From positions 1 to 64,000 of the forward strand of contig NZ_QLSX01000006.1 in NCBI RefSeq assembly GCF_003268885.1: a stretch of DNA of 64,000 nt, given 5' to 3'. The notes beneath the pieces are model-generated. The model saw nothing but the letters and a program-made list of their open reading frames with translations, did not search any database and was not told the origin of the DNA. Origin of the DNA: Onishia taeanensis. Its GTDB lineage: Bacteria; Pseudomonadota; Gammaproteobacteria; Pseudomonadales; Halomonadaceae. This document shows, one piece after another, positions 10,280 through 19,524 of the stretch (its first letter is position 1; each line of letters opens with the position of its first letter). The position numbers were made by a program, and so were the translations under genes.

Positions 10280-10633
10280 CTACCACTCGACCAGCACCCA
10301 GCTGGGGATCGCGACCTGATCGCCGGATTGGCGGGCGAAGTTGCCATCACCGTCTTCATCGATCAGGAAATAGGACGGCCCCACCTTGGGCGTGATTTTG
10401 ATCGCATAGAGCTGGCCATTGACCCGGTATTCCTCGATGGTGCGATCTTCCTGCTGGCGGATGGTGACGTCCGGTTCGACATCGGTGGACTGGGCGAGTG
10501 CCGGGGCCGCAGCGGCTAGGCTTAAACACAAGCACAGGCTCAACATCAGCGGCAGTCCAGCGCCGGAGACGATCTTGTGGCCGTGTTTGAGAGCAAGGTT
10601 AAAAAGGTTCGAACGACGTGACATGGCGGGCAT
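10280..10633 (-). CDS. DUF2782 family secreted protein
   Basis: The 117-residue protein has an N-terminal hydrophobic segment ending near ALAQ, consistent with a signal peptide. The mature part matches the DUF2782 pattern: VEPDVTIRQQEDRTIEEYRVNG, then YAIKITPKVGPSYFLIDEDGDG, ending SWVLVEW. The function of the family is unknown. It lies between thrB and polA, its usual neighbours. AGGAG lies about 7 bases before the ATG at 10633; a second ATG three codons later is possible. Confidence 0.85.
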   Translation of the reverse strand: MPAMSRRSNLFNLALKHGHKIVSGAGLPLMLSLCLCLSLAAAAPALAQSTDVEPDVTIRQQEDRTIEEYRVNGQLYAIKITPKVGPSYFLIDEDGDGNFARQSGDQVAIPSWVLVEW

Positions 10634-10814
10634 GGAGGGCTCCTCGCGTAAGTCAGTACACGTAGCAGTACGCGCACTGGCAGACTATTAGCGAAACAGT
10701 GTTCACGTTTCTATCGCTAGTGTAGGTCAGCTCGCTAGCGCCAGGCGAGCCTGACGTGATGCAGGGAGCTGCGTATCATGGGTGGCAGTGATCTTGCTCA
10801 AGGAATCGGTATTT

Positions 10815-13604
10815 ATGGCCACCCCGCCCATCGTCCTCGTCGACGGCTCCTCGTACCTGTACCGCGCCTTCCATGCCCTGCCGCCGCTGACCACCTCCAA
10901 GGGCCAGCCGACCGGGGCCGTGAAGGGCGTGCTCAACATGCTCAAGAGCCTGATCAAGCAGTACCCGGACAGCCCGATGGCGGTGGTCTTCGATGCCAAG
11001 GGCAAGACCTTCCGCGACGAGATGTTCGAGCAGTACAAGGCGCACCGGCCGCCGATGCCGGATGACCTGCGCAGCCAGGTGCAGCCGCTGCACGACTGCG
11101 TGAAGGCGCTGGGTCTGCCGCTATTATGCATCGAGGGCGTCGAGGCCGATGACGTGATCGGCACCCTGGCGCGCCATGCCACCGAAGCCGGGCGCGACGC
11201 GGTGATCTCCACCGGCGACAAGGACATGGCTCAGCTGGTGAATGCTCACATCACCCTGGTCAACACCATGAAGGGCGAGACCCTCGACGTGGACGGGGTC
11301 AACGAGAAGTTCGGCCTGCCGCCGGAGCTGATCATCGACTTCCTGGCGCTGATGGGTGACAAGGTCGACAACATTCCCGGTGTGCCGGGGGTGGGAGAGA
11401 AGACGGCGCTTGGTCTTCTGCAGGGCATGCAGGGCGGCCTCGACACCATCTACGGTGATCTGGAGCGCATCAAGACGCTGAGCTTCCGCGGCGCCAAGAC
11501 GCTCGGTAAAAAGCTCGACGCGCACCGCGACGAGGCCTACCTGTCGCATAAGCTCGCCACCATCAAGACCGACTGCGAGCTGCCGGTGGGGCTTGATGAT
11601 CTCGACATCGCCCACCCGGATCGCGAGGCGCTGACTGAGCTGTACCGGGAGATGGAATTCAAGGCCTGGCTCTCCGACCTGCTAGAAGGCAAGGACGAGG
11701 TTGGCGAAGGCAAATCGGCCACCGCCGGTTCGGGCGCGTCTGACGAAAACCAGGGGGATGACCAAGACGAAGCCGAGTCCGACACTCCCTCGTCGCAGCG
11801 CGTGGATCAGGTGATTCTCGAACAGGCCGACTTCGATGCCTGGCTTGAGCGTCTCGAGGCCAGCGAGGCGTTCTGCTTCGATCTCGAGACCACCAGCCTC
11901 AACTACATGGAGGCCGAGATCGTCGGCGTCGGCCTGGCGCTGGAAGCCGGCGAGGCCGCCTATATTCCGCTGGCGCACGACTACCTCGATGCTCCCGCCC
12001 AGCTCGATCGCAAGGCCGTGCTCAAGGCGCTGACGCCGCTGCTGGAGGATGCCAGCAAGGCCAAGATCGGGCAGAACCTCAAGTACGACATCTCGGTGCT
12101 GGCCAGCTACCACATCAAGGTGGCCGGGCCGCTGCACGACACCATGCTCGAATCCTACGTGCTCAACTCCACCGCCACCCGCCATGACATGGACTCCCTG
12201 GCGCTGAAATACCTGGGCGAGAAGACGGTGAGCTTCGAAGAGATCGCCGGTAAGGGCGTCAAGCAGCTGACCTTCAACCAGATCGCTCTCGAACAGGCCG
12301 CCCCCTACGCCTGCGAGGACGTCGATATTACCCTGCGTCTGCACCACGAGCTGCGCCCGCGCCTCGAGCAGGAAGGGCGCGTCGCCGAGGTGCTGGACGC
12401 CCTCGAACGCCCGCTGATTCCTGTGCTCTCGCACATCGAGCGTACCGGCGTGGCGCTGGACGCCGAGCGCCTGCACACCCAGAGTCGCGAGCTCGAGACG
12501 CGCATCCGCGAGCTTGAGGCCCGCGCCCACGAGCTCGCCGGCCGCGAGTTCAACCTGGGCTCGCCCAAGCAGCTTGCCGAGATCCTCTTCGAGGAGCAGA
12601 AGCTGCCGGTCAAGAAGAAGACCCCCAAGGGCGCGCCTTCCACCGCCGAGGCGGTGCTCGAGGAGCTGGCGCTGGACTTCCCGCTGCCCAAGGTGATCAT
12701 TGAGCATCGCGGGCTTTCCAAGCTCAAGTCGACCTACACCGACAAGCTGCCGCTGCTGGTCAACAAGGCCACCGGCCGGGTGCACACCAGCTACCACCAG
12801 GCAGTCACCGCCACAGGTCGGCTGTCATCGAGCGATCCCAACCTGCAGAACATTCCGATCCGCACCGAGGAAGGGCGCAAGATCCGCCAGGCCTTCATTG
12901 CCCGGCCAGGCTACAAGATCGTCGCCGCCGACTATTCCCAGATCGAGCTGCGCATCATGGCGCACCTCTCCGAGGATGCAGGCCTGCTCGAGGCCTTCGC
13001 CGAGGATCGTGACATTCACGCCGCTACTGCCGCCGAGGTGTTCGGCGTCGAGCTCGACAAGGTCTCCACCGAGCAGCGGCGCAGCGCCAAGGCGATCAAC
13101 TTCGGGCTGATCTACGGCATGAGCGCCTGGGGGCTTGGTAAGCAGCTCAACATCGAGCGCAACCAGGCGCAGACTTACATCGACCGCTACTTCGACCGTT
13201 ATCCCGGCGTTGCCCGCTACATGGAGGGCATTCGCGCCCAGGCTGCAGAAGACGGCTTCGTCGAGACCGTGGCTGGCCGCCGGCTCTACCTGCCCGAGAT
13301 CAAGGCGCAGAACCAAGGCCGCCGCCAGGCTGCCGAGCGCACCGCCATCAACGCACCCATGCAGGGCACCGCCGCCGATATCATCAAGCGCGCCATGATC
13401 GACGTGCACGCCTGGCTGATGGAGGGCGAAATGGATGCCTGGATGGTCATGCAGGTGCACGACGAACTGGTCTTCGAGGTGAAGGACGAGCAGGTCGATG
13501 ACTTCATCGATGCCGTGAAGGCGCGCATGCGTGACGCCGCCGATTTGAGGGTGCCGCTAATCGTCGAGGCCGAAAGCGGCATCAACTGGGATGAAGCCCA
13601 CTGA
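10815..13604 (+). CDS. polA: DNA polymerase I
   Basis: This 929-residue family A polymerase serves Okazaki fragment processing and repair. The start MATPPIVLVDGSSYLYRAFHAL is canonical and follows AAGGA, so I choose it over an ATG 11 codons upstream. The 5' nuclease domain covers roughly residues 1-290. The 3'-5' exonuclease (about 330-520) keeps FDLETTSL and YACEDVD, so proofreading appears intact. The polymerase domain shows motif A (AADYSQIELRIMAHLS), motif B (RRSAKAINFGLIYG) and motif C (QVHDELVFEV). An acidic linker lies near residues 300-325. Confidence 0.98.
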   Translation: MATPPIVLVDGSSYLYRAFHALPPLTTSKGQPTGAVKGVLNMLKSLIKQYPDSPMAVVFDAKGKTFRDEMFEQYKAHRPPMPDDLRSQVQPLHDCVKALGLPLLCIEGVEADDVIGTLARHATEAGRDAVISTGDKDMAQLVNAHITLVNTMKGETLDVDGVNEKFGLPPELIIDFLALMGDKVDNIPGVPGVGEKTALGLLQGMQGGLDTIYGDLERIKTLSFRGAKTLGKKLDAHRDEAYLSHKLATIKTDCELPVGLDDLDIAHPDREALTELYREMEFKAWLSDLLEGKDEVGEGKSATAGSGASDENQGDDQDEAESDTPSSQRVDQVILEQADFDAWLERLEASEAFCFDLETTSLNYMEAEIVGVGLALEAGEAAYIPLAHDYLDAPAQLDRKAVLKALTPLLEDASKAKIGQNLKYDISVLASYHIKVAGPLHDTMLESYVLNSTATRHDMDSLALKYLGEKTVSFEEIAGKGVKQLTFNQIALEQAAPYACEDVDITLRLHHELRPRLEQEGRVAEVLDALERPLIPVLSHIERTGVALDAERLHTQSRELETRIRELEARAHELAGREFNLGSPKQLAEILFEEQKLPVKKKTPKGAPSTAEAVLEELALDFPLPKVIIEHRGLSKLKSTYTDKLPLLVNKATGRVHTSYHQAVTATGRLSSSDPNLQNIPIRTEEGRKIRQAFIARPGYKIVAADYSQIELRIMAHLSEDAGLLEAFAEDRDIHAATAAEVFGVELDKVSTEQRRSAKAINFGLIYGMSAWGLGKQLNIERNQAQTYIDRYFDRYPGVARYMEGIRAQAAEDGFVETVAGRRLYLPEIKAQNQGRRQAAERTAINAPMQGTAADIIKRAMIDVHAWLMEGEMDAWMVMQVHDELVFEVKDEQVDDFIDAVKARMRDAADLRVPLIVEAESGINWDEAH

Positions 13605-13631
13605 GTCGATAGCAAGTATCAGCCCACAAGC

Positions 13632-13660
13632 ATCAGCCCGGCCAAGGCCGGGCTGATTTG
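13632..13660 (+). terminator. intrinsic terminator of polA
   Basis: A 12-bp stem, ATCAGCCCGGCC/GGCCGGGCTGAT, lies 27 bases after the stop codon and is followed by TTTG. Confidence 0.75.
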
Positions 13661-13703
13661 GGCAAGAGGGAAGCTTTGGCTGGATAAGCCGTTCTTGAAT
13701 TCG

Positions 13704-13997
13704 CTACATGCTCGCCGCGCGTTCGGTAAGGCACTCATCCGACGCCACTTCAAATTCCCGGCAAATCAGCGGCCGGTTCTCGTAGATTGAGCACATCAAG
13801 GTGTCGCGATCGAGTGCCGAGCACCAGCCATCCTCCAGGCGGTGCATGGTCTCTCCGCCCCACTCGTCCACCTCGATGTAGCGTTCCGGCACGCCGGTAT
13901 CGGTCAAGATGACCACCTCTAGCCGGCAGCAGCAGGCCTGACAGTTCGAGCAGGCGACCTCGGAGACCGGCAGATTTTTCGCTTCGATGGGCGTCAT
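13704..13997 (-). CDS. YkgJ family cysteine cluster protein
   Basis: This is a 97-residue member of the YkgJ (CxxCxxCC) family, which is thought to bind an iron-sulfur cluster or zinc; its biochemical role is not established. The cluster CSNCQACCC is near residues 16-24, and later cysteines occur in WCSALD, LMCSIYENRPLICREF and SDEC, in family-like positions. It is convergent with polA and separated from it by a terminator. No obvious partner gene is adjacent. Confidence 0.85.
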   Translation of the reverse strand: MTPIEAKNLPVSEVACSNCQACCCRLEVVILTDTGVPERYIEVDEWGGETMHRLEDGWCSALDRDTLMCSIYENRPLICREFEVASDECLTERAASM

Positions 13998-14458
13998 GGA
14001 GATCCGATGTGGGGGGGGGATCTTCAGCCATTATACGCTATATTTTCGACTTTTTTATTGCGTGTTCGATGCAGCAAGGGACTAAGGCGTTAACGCCATC
14101 TTGCAGGATGCCAGTGCAGTAGCAGCTCTCGGCTAGAAGTGACATTCGGGAGCCGCGAAGCGGTGGAAGGGCAGTATGCCACCAGTGTTTTTTTAGGTAT
14201 TTGCCAGATGGAAAAAAACAACGATATTTTTTTATTGGTGTTAACGATGACGTGATCAAGTTATTTCCCCGTATAAATTCAGGTTATCATTTTCGCTCCA
14301 GTCAGAAACTATAATGCTGGTTTTTATATAGGTGTTCATGAAGATAACATGTGTTTTTTAATGTTAATTTTTCTGAAAAGAACTGGCGCCTAACATTTGG
14401 TATAGCCGGAAGATGATTTCCAGGAGTCGGGGAGCTGTGGGCGTGGCTCCGGGACCCT
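13998..14458. other. AT-rich intergenic region without a supported gene
   Basis: Composition drops sharply from about 14.03 kb (long T and A runs at 14210-14380). A perfect 12-bp palindrome, GGCGTTAACGCC, lies at 14086-14097. Short open frames exist, but none shows a domain, a good ribosome-binding site or codon use like the neighbours. It may be the edge of an acquired segment. Confidence 0.4.
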
Positions 14459-14989
14459 TTAATCGGCAATGTCAGGTTTCGCGACGTCAAATGAAGAGAA
14501 GGGGATGTCCATGGCTTCGCTCTTTCCGTCGCCGAATCCGAGATTCTTCGAGTTTTCAGCATCCTCGGAATTTAACTCGTAGATCAGCCTTATAATTTTC
14601 GCCTCTTCCTCTGGTGACAAGCTGATTCCCCGGTCCAAGAAATTTCTCCGGGTCTTGGCAATCACAGCTTCCATCCGCTCGACGTCCAGTGAGGGCTTGA
14701 CGGATACGGACTCTGGTTGTTTTTCAGGCAGCTCTTGGCCAGTAGCCAACCATTCCAGGCTGACGCCCGTCTCGACGGCTAGAATGAGCGCTTTGTCCAG
14801 GCCGGGTAGCGAACCGGTGAGGTATTTTCTGATCAGGCTGTCACTCATCCCGCAGGACTTGGCGATGGAATGAATGGAGCGGTTGCCAATCGCTTGCTTG
14901 AGGCGCTTCGAAAACCCTCTCTCAAGTTCCAATATCATGCCTGAGTGTGAGCCCTCGGGTGCCGATTTTTCTCTAATGTCTTTTTTCAT
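14459..14989 (-). CDS. XRE/phage repressor-type helix-turn-helix regulator
   Basis: The 176-residue protein has an N-terminal helix-turn-helix at about residues 28-65 (RLKQAIGNRSIHSIAKSCGMSD, then LIRKYLTGS). It is followed by GVSLEWLATGQELPE, a block common in CI/C-type phage repressors and related XRE regulators. The C-terminal half is hydrophilic and has no S24 peptidase motif, so it is not a LexA-like autocleaving repressor. No strong ribosome-binding site precedes the ATG. It faces away from the kaiC-like gene across a 280-base region and could control it, but that is only inference. Confidence 0.7.
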   Translation of the reverse strand: MKKDIREKSAPEGSHSGMILELERGFSKRLKQAIGNRSIHSIAKSCGMSDSLIRKYLTGSLPGLDKALILAVETGVSLEWLATGQELPEKQPESVSVKPSLDVERMEAVIAKTRRNFLDRGISLSPEEEAKIIRLIYELNSEDAENSKNLGFGDGKSEAMDIPFSSFDVAKPDIAD

Positions 14990-15269
14990 ACTGAACGTTC
15001 TGCAATGGGGTAGCCCTTCAAGAGCAGGTTTCTTCAGGATCGCCTAATCATTGGTGGATGACGCCGCGATGTTGAAGGCCTTTCTCTCAGGTGTTATTTT
15101 TATCACCACAGAGGTGGTTTTTAACTCTATAGTTTCTAGGCTGGTCGAAAGTATAAATCATACCATGAAATGCTAGGGGGCCGTGCGAAAGACCTGTATC
15201 AGGGGGCTTAACTTATGTAGTGCAATTTGATGGTAGCAATTAGAGTGACTTTCAACGCGGGAGAAAGAC
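14990..15269. other. divergent intergenic region between the XRE regulator and the KaiC-like gene
   Basis: This AT-rich region must hold both promoters. A small hairpin, ACCAC-AGAG-GTGGT followed by TTTT, is near 15104. No operator could be assigned with confidence. Confidence 0.35.
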
Positions 15270-16721
15270 ATGCCCCCCTTAACTGATGGCCGCATTCGCA
15301 CTGGCGTTCGAGGTTTCGATGAAATTCTCCGGGGAGGGGTGATCCCCCAGCGCACCTACCTGATCCGAGGTGGTCCTGGCTCGGGCAAAACCACTCTCGG
15401 CCTCCACTTCCTGATCAATGACTCCCAGTCGGGCAGCCTGTTCGTCAGTCTTGGCGAATCTGAGCAGCAGCTGCGCGAAAACGCGAAGCGCAGTGGTTTG
15501 TCGATGGACGGCGTGGATGTGCTGGACCTTTCGCCAGGACAAGAGGAGTCCGGCGACACGTATACCCTGCTGGAGAGCTGGGACGTGGAAGGCAATAGTA
15601 TCCACGACAGCATTTTAAGCTACGTTCAGGAGCACCAGCCAAAACGCATTCTGATCGACTCTCTAAGTCAGATGCGCTATCTCTCGGCCGATACTTTCCT
15701 GTTTCGCAAGCAGGTTATGTCACTGTTGCGAAAGCTTACGGCTGAGGGGGCGACGATAATGTTCACCTCGGAACAAGAGCCAGGCGACAATGATGACACT
15801 CTTGCTTTTCTTAGCGACGGTGTCATTACTCTGGAACAAACCGAAAGCGAGCGTCAGTGCCGGGTTACCAAGTTGCGTGGCTCTTCGTTTGCCAATGGCG
15901 CGCACTATTTTAGCCTGGGTGACGGGGGCATAACGCTGTATCCGCGCCTGGAGCCCAGCCATCATGGCCGGCAGGTAGAACATACTCCTCTTGGATCTGG
16001 GCTGCCGGAATTTGATGCCCTCACCCACGGCGGGATTGAGCGGGGAACAGTAACTCTGTTGTCAGGGCCTACCGGGGTGGGCAAGACCACTCTCGGTGCC
16101 CAGTTGATGAGTGAAGCCGCCAAGCGCCACGAGCGCTCGGTGATCTACTCCTTTGACGAAGGCGCTTCGACATTTTTTGCTCGATGCCGGCAAGTTGGTC
16201 TGCCTGTGCAAGAAATGATCGCCGCTGGCCACCTGAACTTTGAAACAGTCGAACCACTGCATTACAACCCGGACGAATTTGCCGCCCGTGCACGTGTCGA
16301 GATTGAAGAGTTCGGCACGACCATGGTGATGATCGACAGCCTTTCCGGCTATCAACAGTCGGTGCGGGGTGACGAACTGCAGCAGCGTGTCCATGCCCTA
16401 TGTCGCTACCTCGTCAACATGGGGGTGACCGTACTTCTGATCAACGAGGTCTTTGCGATTACCGGCCAGCAGGCTCGGGTGACGGAGTACGGACTCAGCT
16501 ATCTCGCAGACAATATCATCATGCTCCGTTACATCGAGCTTGATAGCGAACTACGCAAATCGATTGGTGTATTGAAGAAACGCGCTGGCGGTTTCGAAAG
16601 AACTCTGCGCGAATTCGAAATTGCCCCTGAAGGACTGAGAGTCGGCCAGCCGTTTCATGGGCTGCGGGGCATTCTGGGCGGCGTGCCGGAAGTGATGACC
16701 AACACCCAGGATGCCACGTGA
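15270..16721 (+). CDS. KaiC-like two-domain RecA-superfamily ATPase
   Basis: This 483-residue protein has the duplicated architecture of the circadian ATPase KaiC. Walker A motifs are GGPGSGKTT (34-42) and GPTGVGKTT (266-274). The cyanobacterial glutamate pair is replaced by GE in domain 1 (SLGESEQQL) and DE in domain 2 (SFDEGASTF). Aligned by eye with the cyanobacterial phosphosite region, TEYGLSYLADNIIML gives S410-Y411 where KaiC has S431-T432. No kaiA or kaiB is present. It overlaps the next gene as GTGA, so the two are translationally coupled. Its role is probably as a signalling ATPase and not a proven clock. Confidence 0.88.
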   Translation: MPPLTDGRIRTGVRGFDEILRGGVIPQRTYLIRGGPGSGKTTLGLHFLINDSQSGSLFVSLGESEQQLRENAKRSGLSMDGVDVLDLSPGQEESGDTYTLLESWDVEGNSIHDSILSYVQEHQPKRILIDSLSQMRYLSADTFLFRKQVMSLLRKLTAEGATIMFTSEQEPGDNDDTLAFLSDGVITLEQTESERQCRVTKLRGSSFANGAHYFSLGDGGITLYPRLEPSHHGRQVEHTPLGSGLPEFDALTHGGIERGTVTLLSGPTGVGKTTLGAQLMSEAAKRHERSVIYSFDEGASTFFARCRQVGLPVQEMIAAGHLNFETVEPLHYNPDEFAARARVEIEEFGTTMVMIDSLSGYQQSVRGDELQQRVHALCRYLVNMGVTVLLINEVFAITGQQARVTEYGLSYLADNIIMLRYIELDSELRKSIGVLKKRAGGFERTLREFEIAPEGLRVGQPFHGLRGILGGVPEVMTNTQDAT

Positions 16722-19049
16722 CTGCACCTAATAGCTCTCATCAAGAGTCCCCGCGAATCGCCGTAGCCCTGGCAAATCCGTCAAATGGAGAATTGCTCGA
16801 ACGGCTGCTGGGCCAGGCATTCCATCTGAAACACGGCTTCTTCGGAGGCCATGAATCTCTTGCTCAAGAGGTAGATCTAGTGGTGATTGATGTCGCATGC
16901 TTGCGGCAACATTACAAGCTGATCCGTGACCTTCGCCGTCGTGCCAATCCTATGGTGCTGCCGGTATTGCTGGTGGTCGAGAGCCGGGGAGCCCCCCACC
17001 CTCAAGTTGCCGACGAACTGGGCAAGAGTGTCGATGACATTTTGCGTATTCCTACTAGCCAAGTGGAGTTGCAAGCCCGAATCAACAACCTGCTGCGCCT
17101 GAGGACTCTGGCGAGAGAACAGGACGACGCTAGACGACAATTAGTCGGTGTGGTCAGCGCCCTGCGGACCCTGAGTGCCTGCGACAGTATCGTGGTGCGC
17201 TCAGAATCCGAAAGTGAGCTAATCAGGTCCCTATGCCAAACCATTGTTGATGAGGATGGTTACAACCTGGCGTGGATTGGTTTCAATGGCGAGCAGAGCG
17301 ATTCTGCATTTGAAATCTGTGCCTGGGCCGGCCCTTCTCGAGCTTTCGTCCCAGACTTAAGGCAGAACCTGAGCAAGCCATCACCATGCGCTGACACTAT
17401 CTCTTGGTGCATTCGCACCAACACAACTCATGTTGTCAATGATATTGCCGATACGCTCCCCTTTTCCCCCCCTGAGCGAACGCGCAATAACGCACCAGCT
17501 TGCTGCAGCCATCATGCTGCCGTTGAAGACTGAATCTGGCCCGTCGGGTTGCCTCACCATCTACTCCAATCGAACGGACCACTTTGACCACAAAGAATGC
17601 CAGTTGCTGGAGCGTCTCGCCGCCAATCTCGTGTTCGGATTGGATTCATTGCGCACTCATAGTGTCCGCGAACAGCAGGCTGCCGAAATCCACTATCTTG
17701 CCTATACCGATGCGTTAACCGGACTCCCCAACCGTCGCCATCTGATCCATTATCTGGATGACATTTTATCGACTCCTGAAACACGAGCGACCGAATACGC
17801 CATTCTGTTCATCGATCTTGATGGCTTCAAGCCAATCAATGACGCCTTGGGTCACGAGGTGGGCGACGAGGTCCTGCGACAACTTGCCCAGCGCTTACAA
17901 GCTTCGGTGCGCGATTCCGACCTGGTGGTCCGCCAAGGTGGTGACGAGTTCCTTGTGGTAATTAGCGGTGCGGTACGCAATGGCCCCCAACAGGATTTCG
18001 TGAAGATTGTCGATATCGCTCATCGTCTAGCCAACAGGATTATCGCCCACTTGGGCGAACCGCTGACGGTGGGTGGCTACACTCATCATCTGAACGCTAG
18101 CGTGGGCATCACCCTGATTCCGGAGCATGGCCGTGATCCCACCCTTCTGATCGAGAATGCTGACAAGGCAATGTATGAAGCGAAGCGCCAGGGAGGTGGG
18201 CAAAGCTATTTGTTTTCAAAGGATATCGCGGACAGTCATCAGCAACGCTTCTCTTTGGAAACAAGGCTGCGCCAGGCAATGGAGCAGCAGCAATTCGAGC
18301 TCTATTACCAGCCGATATTCGAGCTCAGCTCCTGCCGAATTGTTGCGGCCGAAGCACTGATCCGCTGGCCCCAGGACGATGGTGAGGTCCTGTCGCCAGG
18401 CACGTTCATGCCACTGGTAGAAAAAATAGGGTTGATCAACCCCATCGGCGACTGGGTACTGGAAACGGCTGCCCGCCAGCTGCGCGCTTGGCATAATCAG
18501 GGGTTAGAACTGAGCATGGCGGTCAATCTCAGCATCAATCAGCTCTACCCGAACGGAGATGCCGAACACTTCGCCGGCTTGGTTAAACCTTATGTCGACC
18601 CATCCTGGATACACTTGGAGGTCACAGAGAATGCCCTGATGGAAGATCCGGCAAAGACCGAAGCATTGCTAAAAGCGCTGAACGACCAAGGGTTTCAGCT
18701 TGCCATTGACGACTTTGGTACCGGCTATTCTTCACTGAGTCGGTTACAGCACCTCTCTCTCCAGTCTCTGAAGATTGATCGCAGTTTCGTCAACGAGCTG
18801 GATCGGCCGGATAGCAAGGGCGAAGCCTTGGTCGCCATCATTCACCAGATGGCGAGTAGCCTTAATCTTCACACCATCGCTGAGGGCATCGAAACTGAAC
18901 ACCAGCGTCAGCTGTTGCTCGACATGTCCACGGGAAAGGCTTGGGGGCAGGGGTACTGGTTCAGTCCTCCCATTCCAGCGCACGAATTCGAGCGATTGGC
19001 AAAGGCCAGGGCTCGATTGTCGTCCAGGGATGAGATGGTCCCCTTTTGA
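16718..19049 (+). pseudogene. receiver-like/GAF/GGDEF/EAL cyclic-di-GMP protein, interrupted by a frameshift
   Basis: One gene is split into two frames: 16718-17533, then from about 17470 to 19049 in the +1 frame. Removing one C from the C7 run at 17466-17472 restores a continuous protein of about 776 residues. It has a degenerate receiver-like N-terminus (VVIDVACL keeps the phospho-Asp position but lacks the acidic pair), a GAF domain starting LRTLSACDSIVVRSESE, a GGDEF domain with intact RQGGDEF and I-site RDSD, and an EAL domain with EALIRW, EVTENALMEDP and DDFGTGYSSLSRLQ. Both catalytic domains look intact. A remnant C-terminal protein could start at 17430. It could be a sequencing error, a recent lesion or phase variation. 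Confidence 0.85.
17466..17472 (+). other. C7 homopolymer at the frameshift site
   Basis: Seven C residues follow TTTT. In the upstream frame the codons read SPPERTRNN and soon stop; with six C residues they read SPLSERAITHQLAAAIMLP, a normal GAF continuation. The tract is therefore the likely site of a one-base insertion. Confidence 0.85.
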
Positions 19050-19524
19050 TATTCGGCTGACCGCCTGATCAATGGTTATTCACTGCCTTGGTTATTGTGC
19101 AATTTATATCCGCGTTGCCATGCCCAGAAAGTTTTAATACTCCGGTAAGGTTTTCGTTTAATGCAGCGTGTCATCCGTACCCCCAATCTGCTGGTTTTGG
19201 GGGCGGATGTATATCTTGGCAGGATGGCACCAATCATTGTGCATGCATAACGTGGATGAAGGAGCATGCAGCATTTTCCAAGACGATATTTCCGGGCCTA
19301 AACAAGCTTGTTGTCATATGCTCCAACTCTAATTCTGTATCTGAACTGTGCCTAATCACGTGGGCGGAGAAACAGAGCTTTCCTTTTTCCTCTTTAGACT
19401 GGTAGATAGAGCTAGTGACGATACCTAGGCCGACGTCGAGCCCCGGCTGGACGGCTAGGCCACTGTGGGTGATAACGGGGCGAGGGATATCAATCAACGA
19501 CGAGGATCATGAAAGGGGGCAGTG
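19050..19524. other. intergenic region, nothing recognised
   Basis: This stretch of about 475 bases is more AT-rich than the core chromosome and lies between the c-di-GMP gene and the HAD gene. Short frames on both strands lack domains and ribosome-binding sites. No clear terminator was found. Confidence 0.35.

Noticed and set aside
14038-14562. Short minus-strand frames in the AT-rich stretch
   Set aside because: No recognisable domain, weak starts, one overlapping the repressor gene.
19088-19405. 105-codon open frame after the c-di-GMP gene
   Set aside because: No domain or start signal; unrelated composition.
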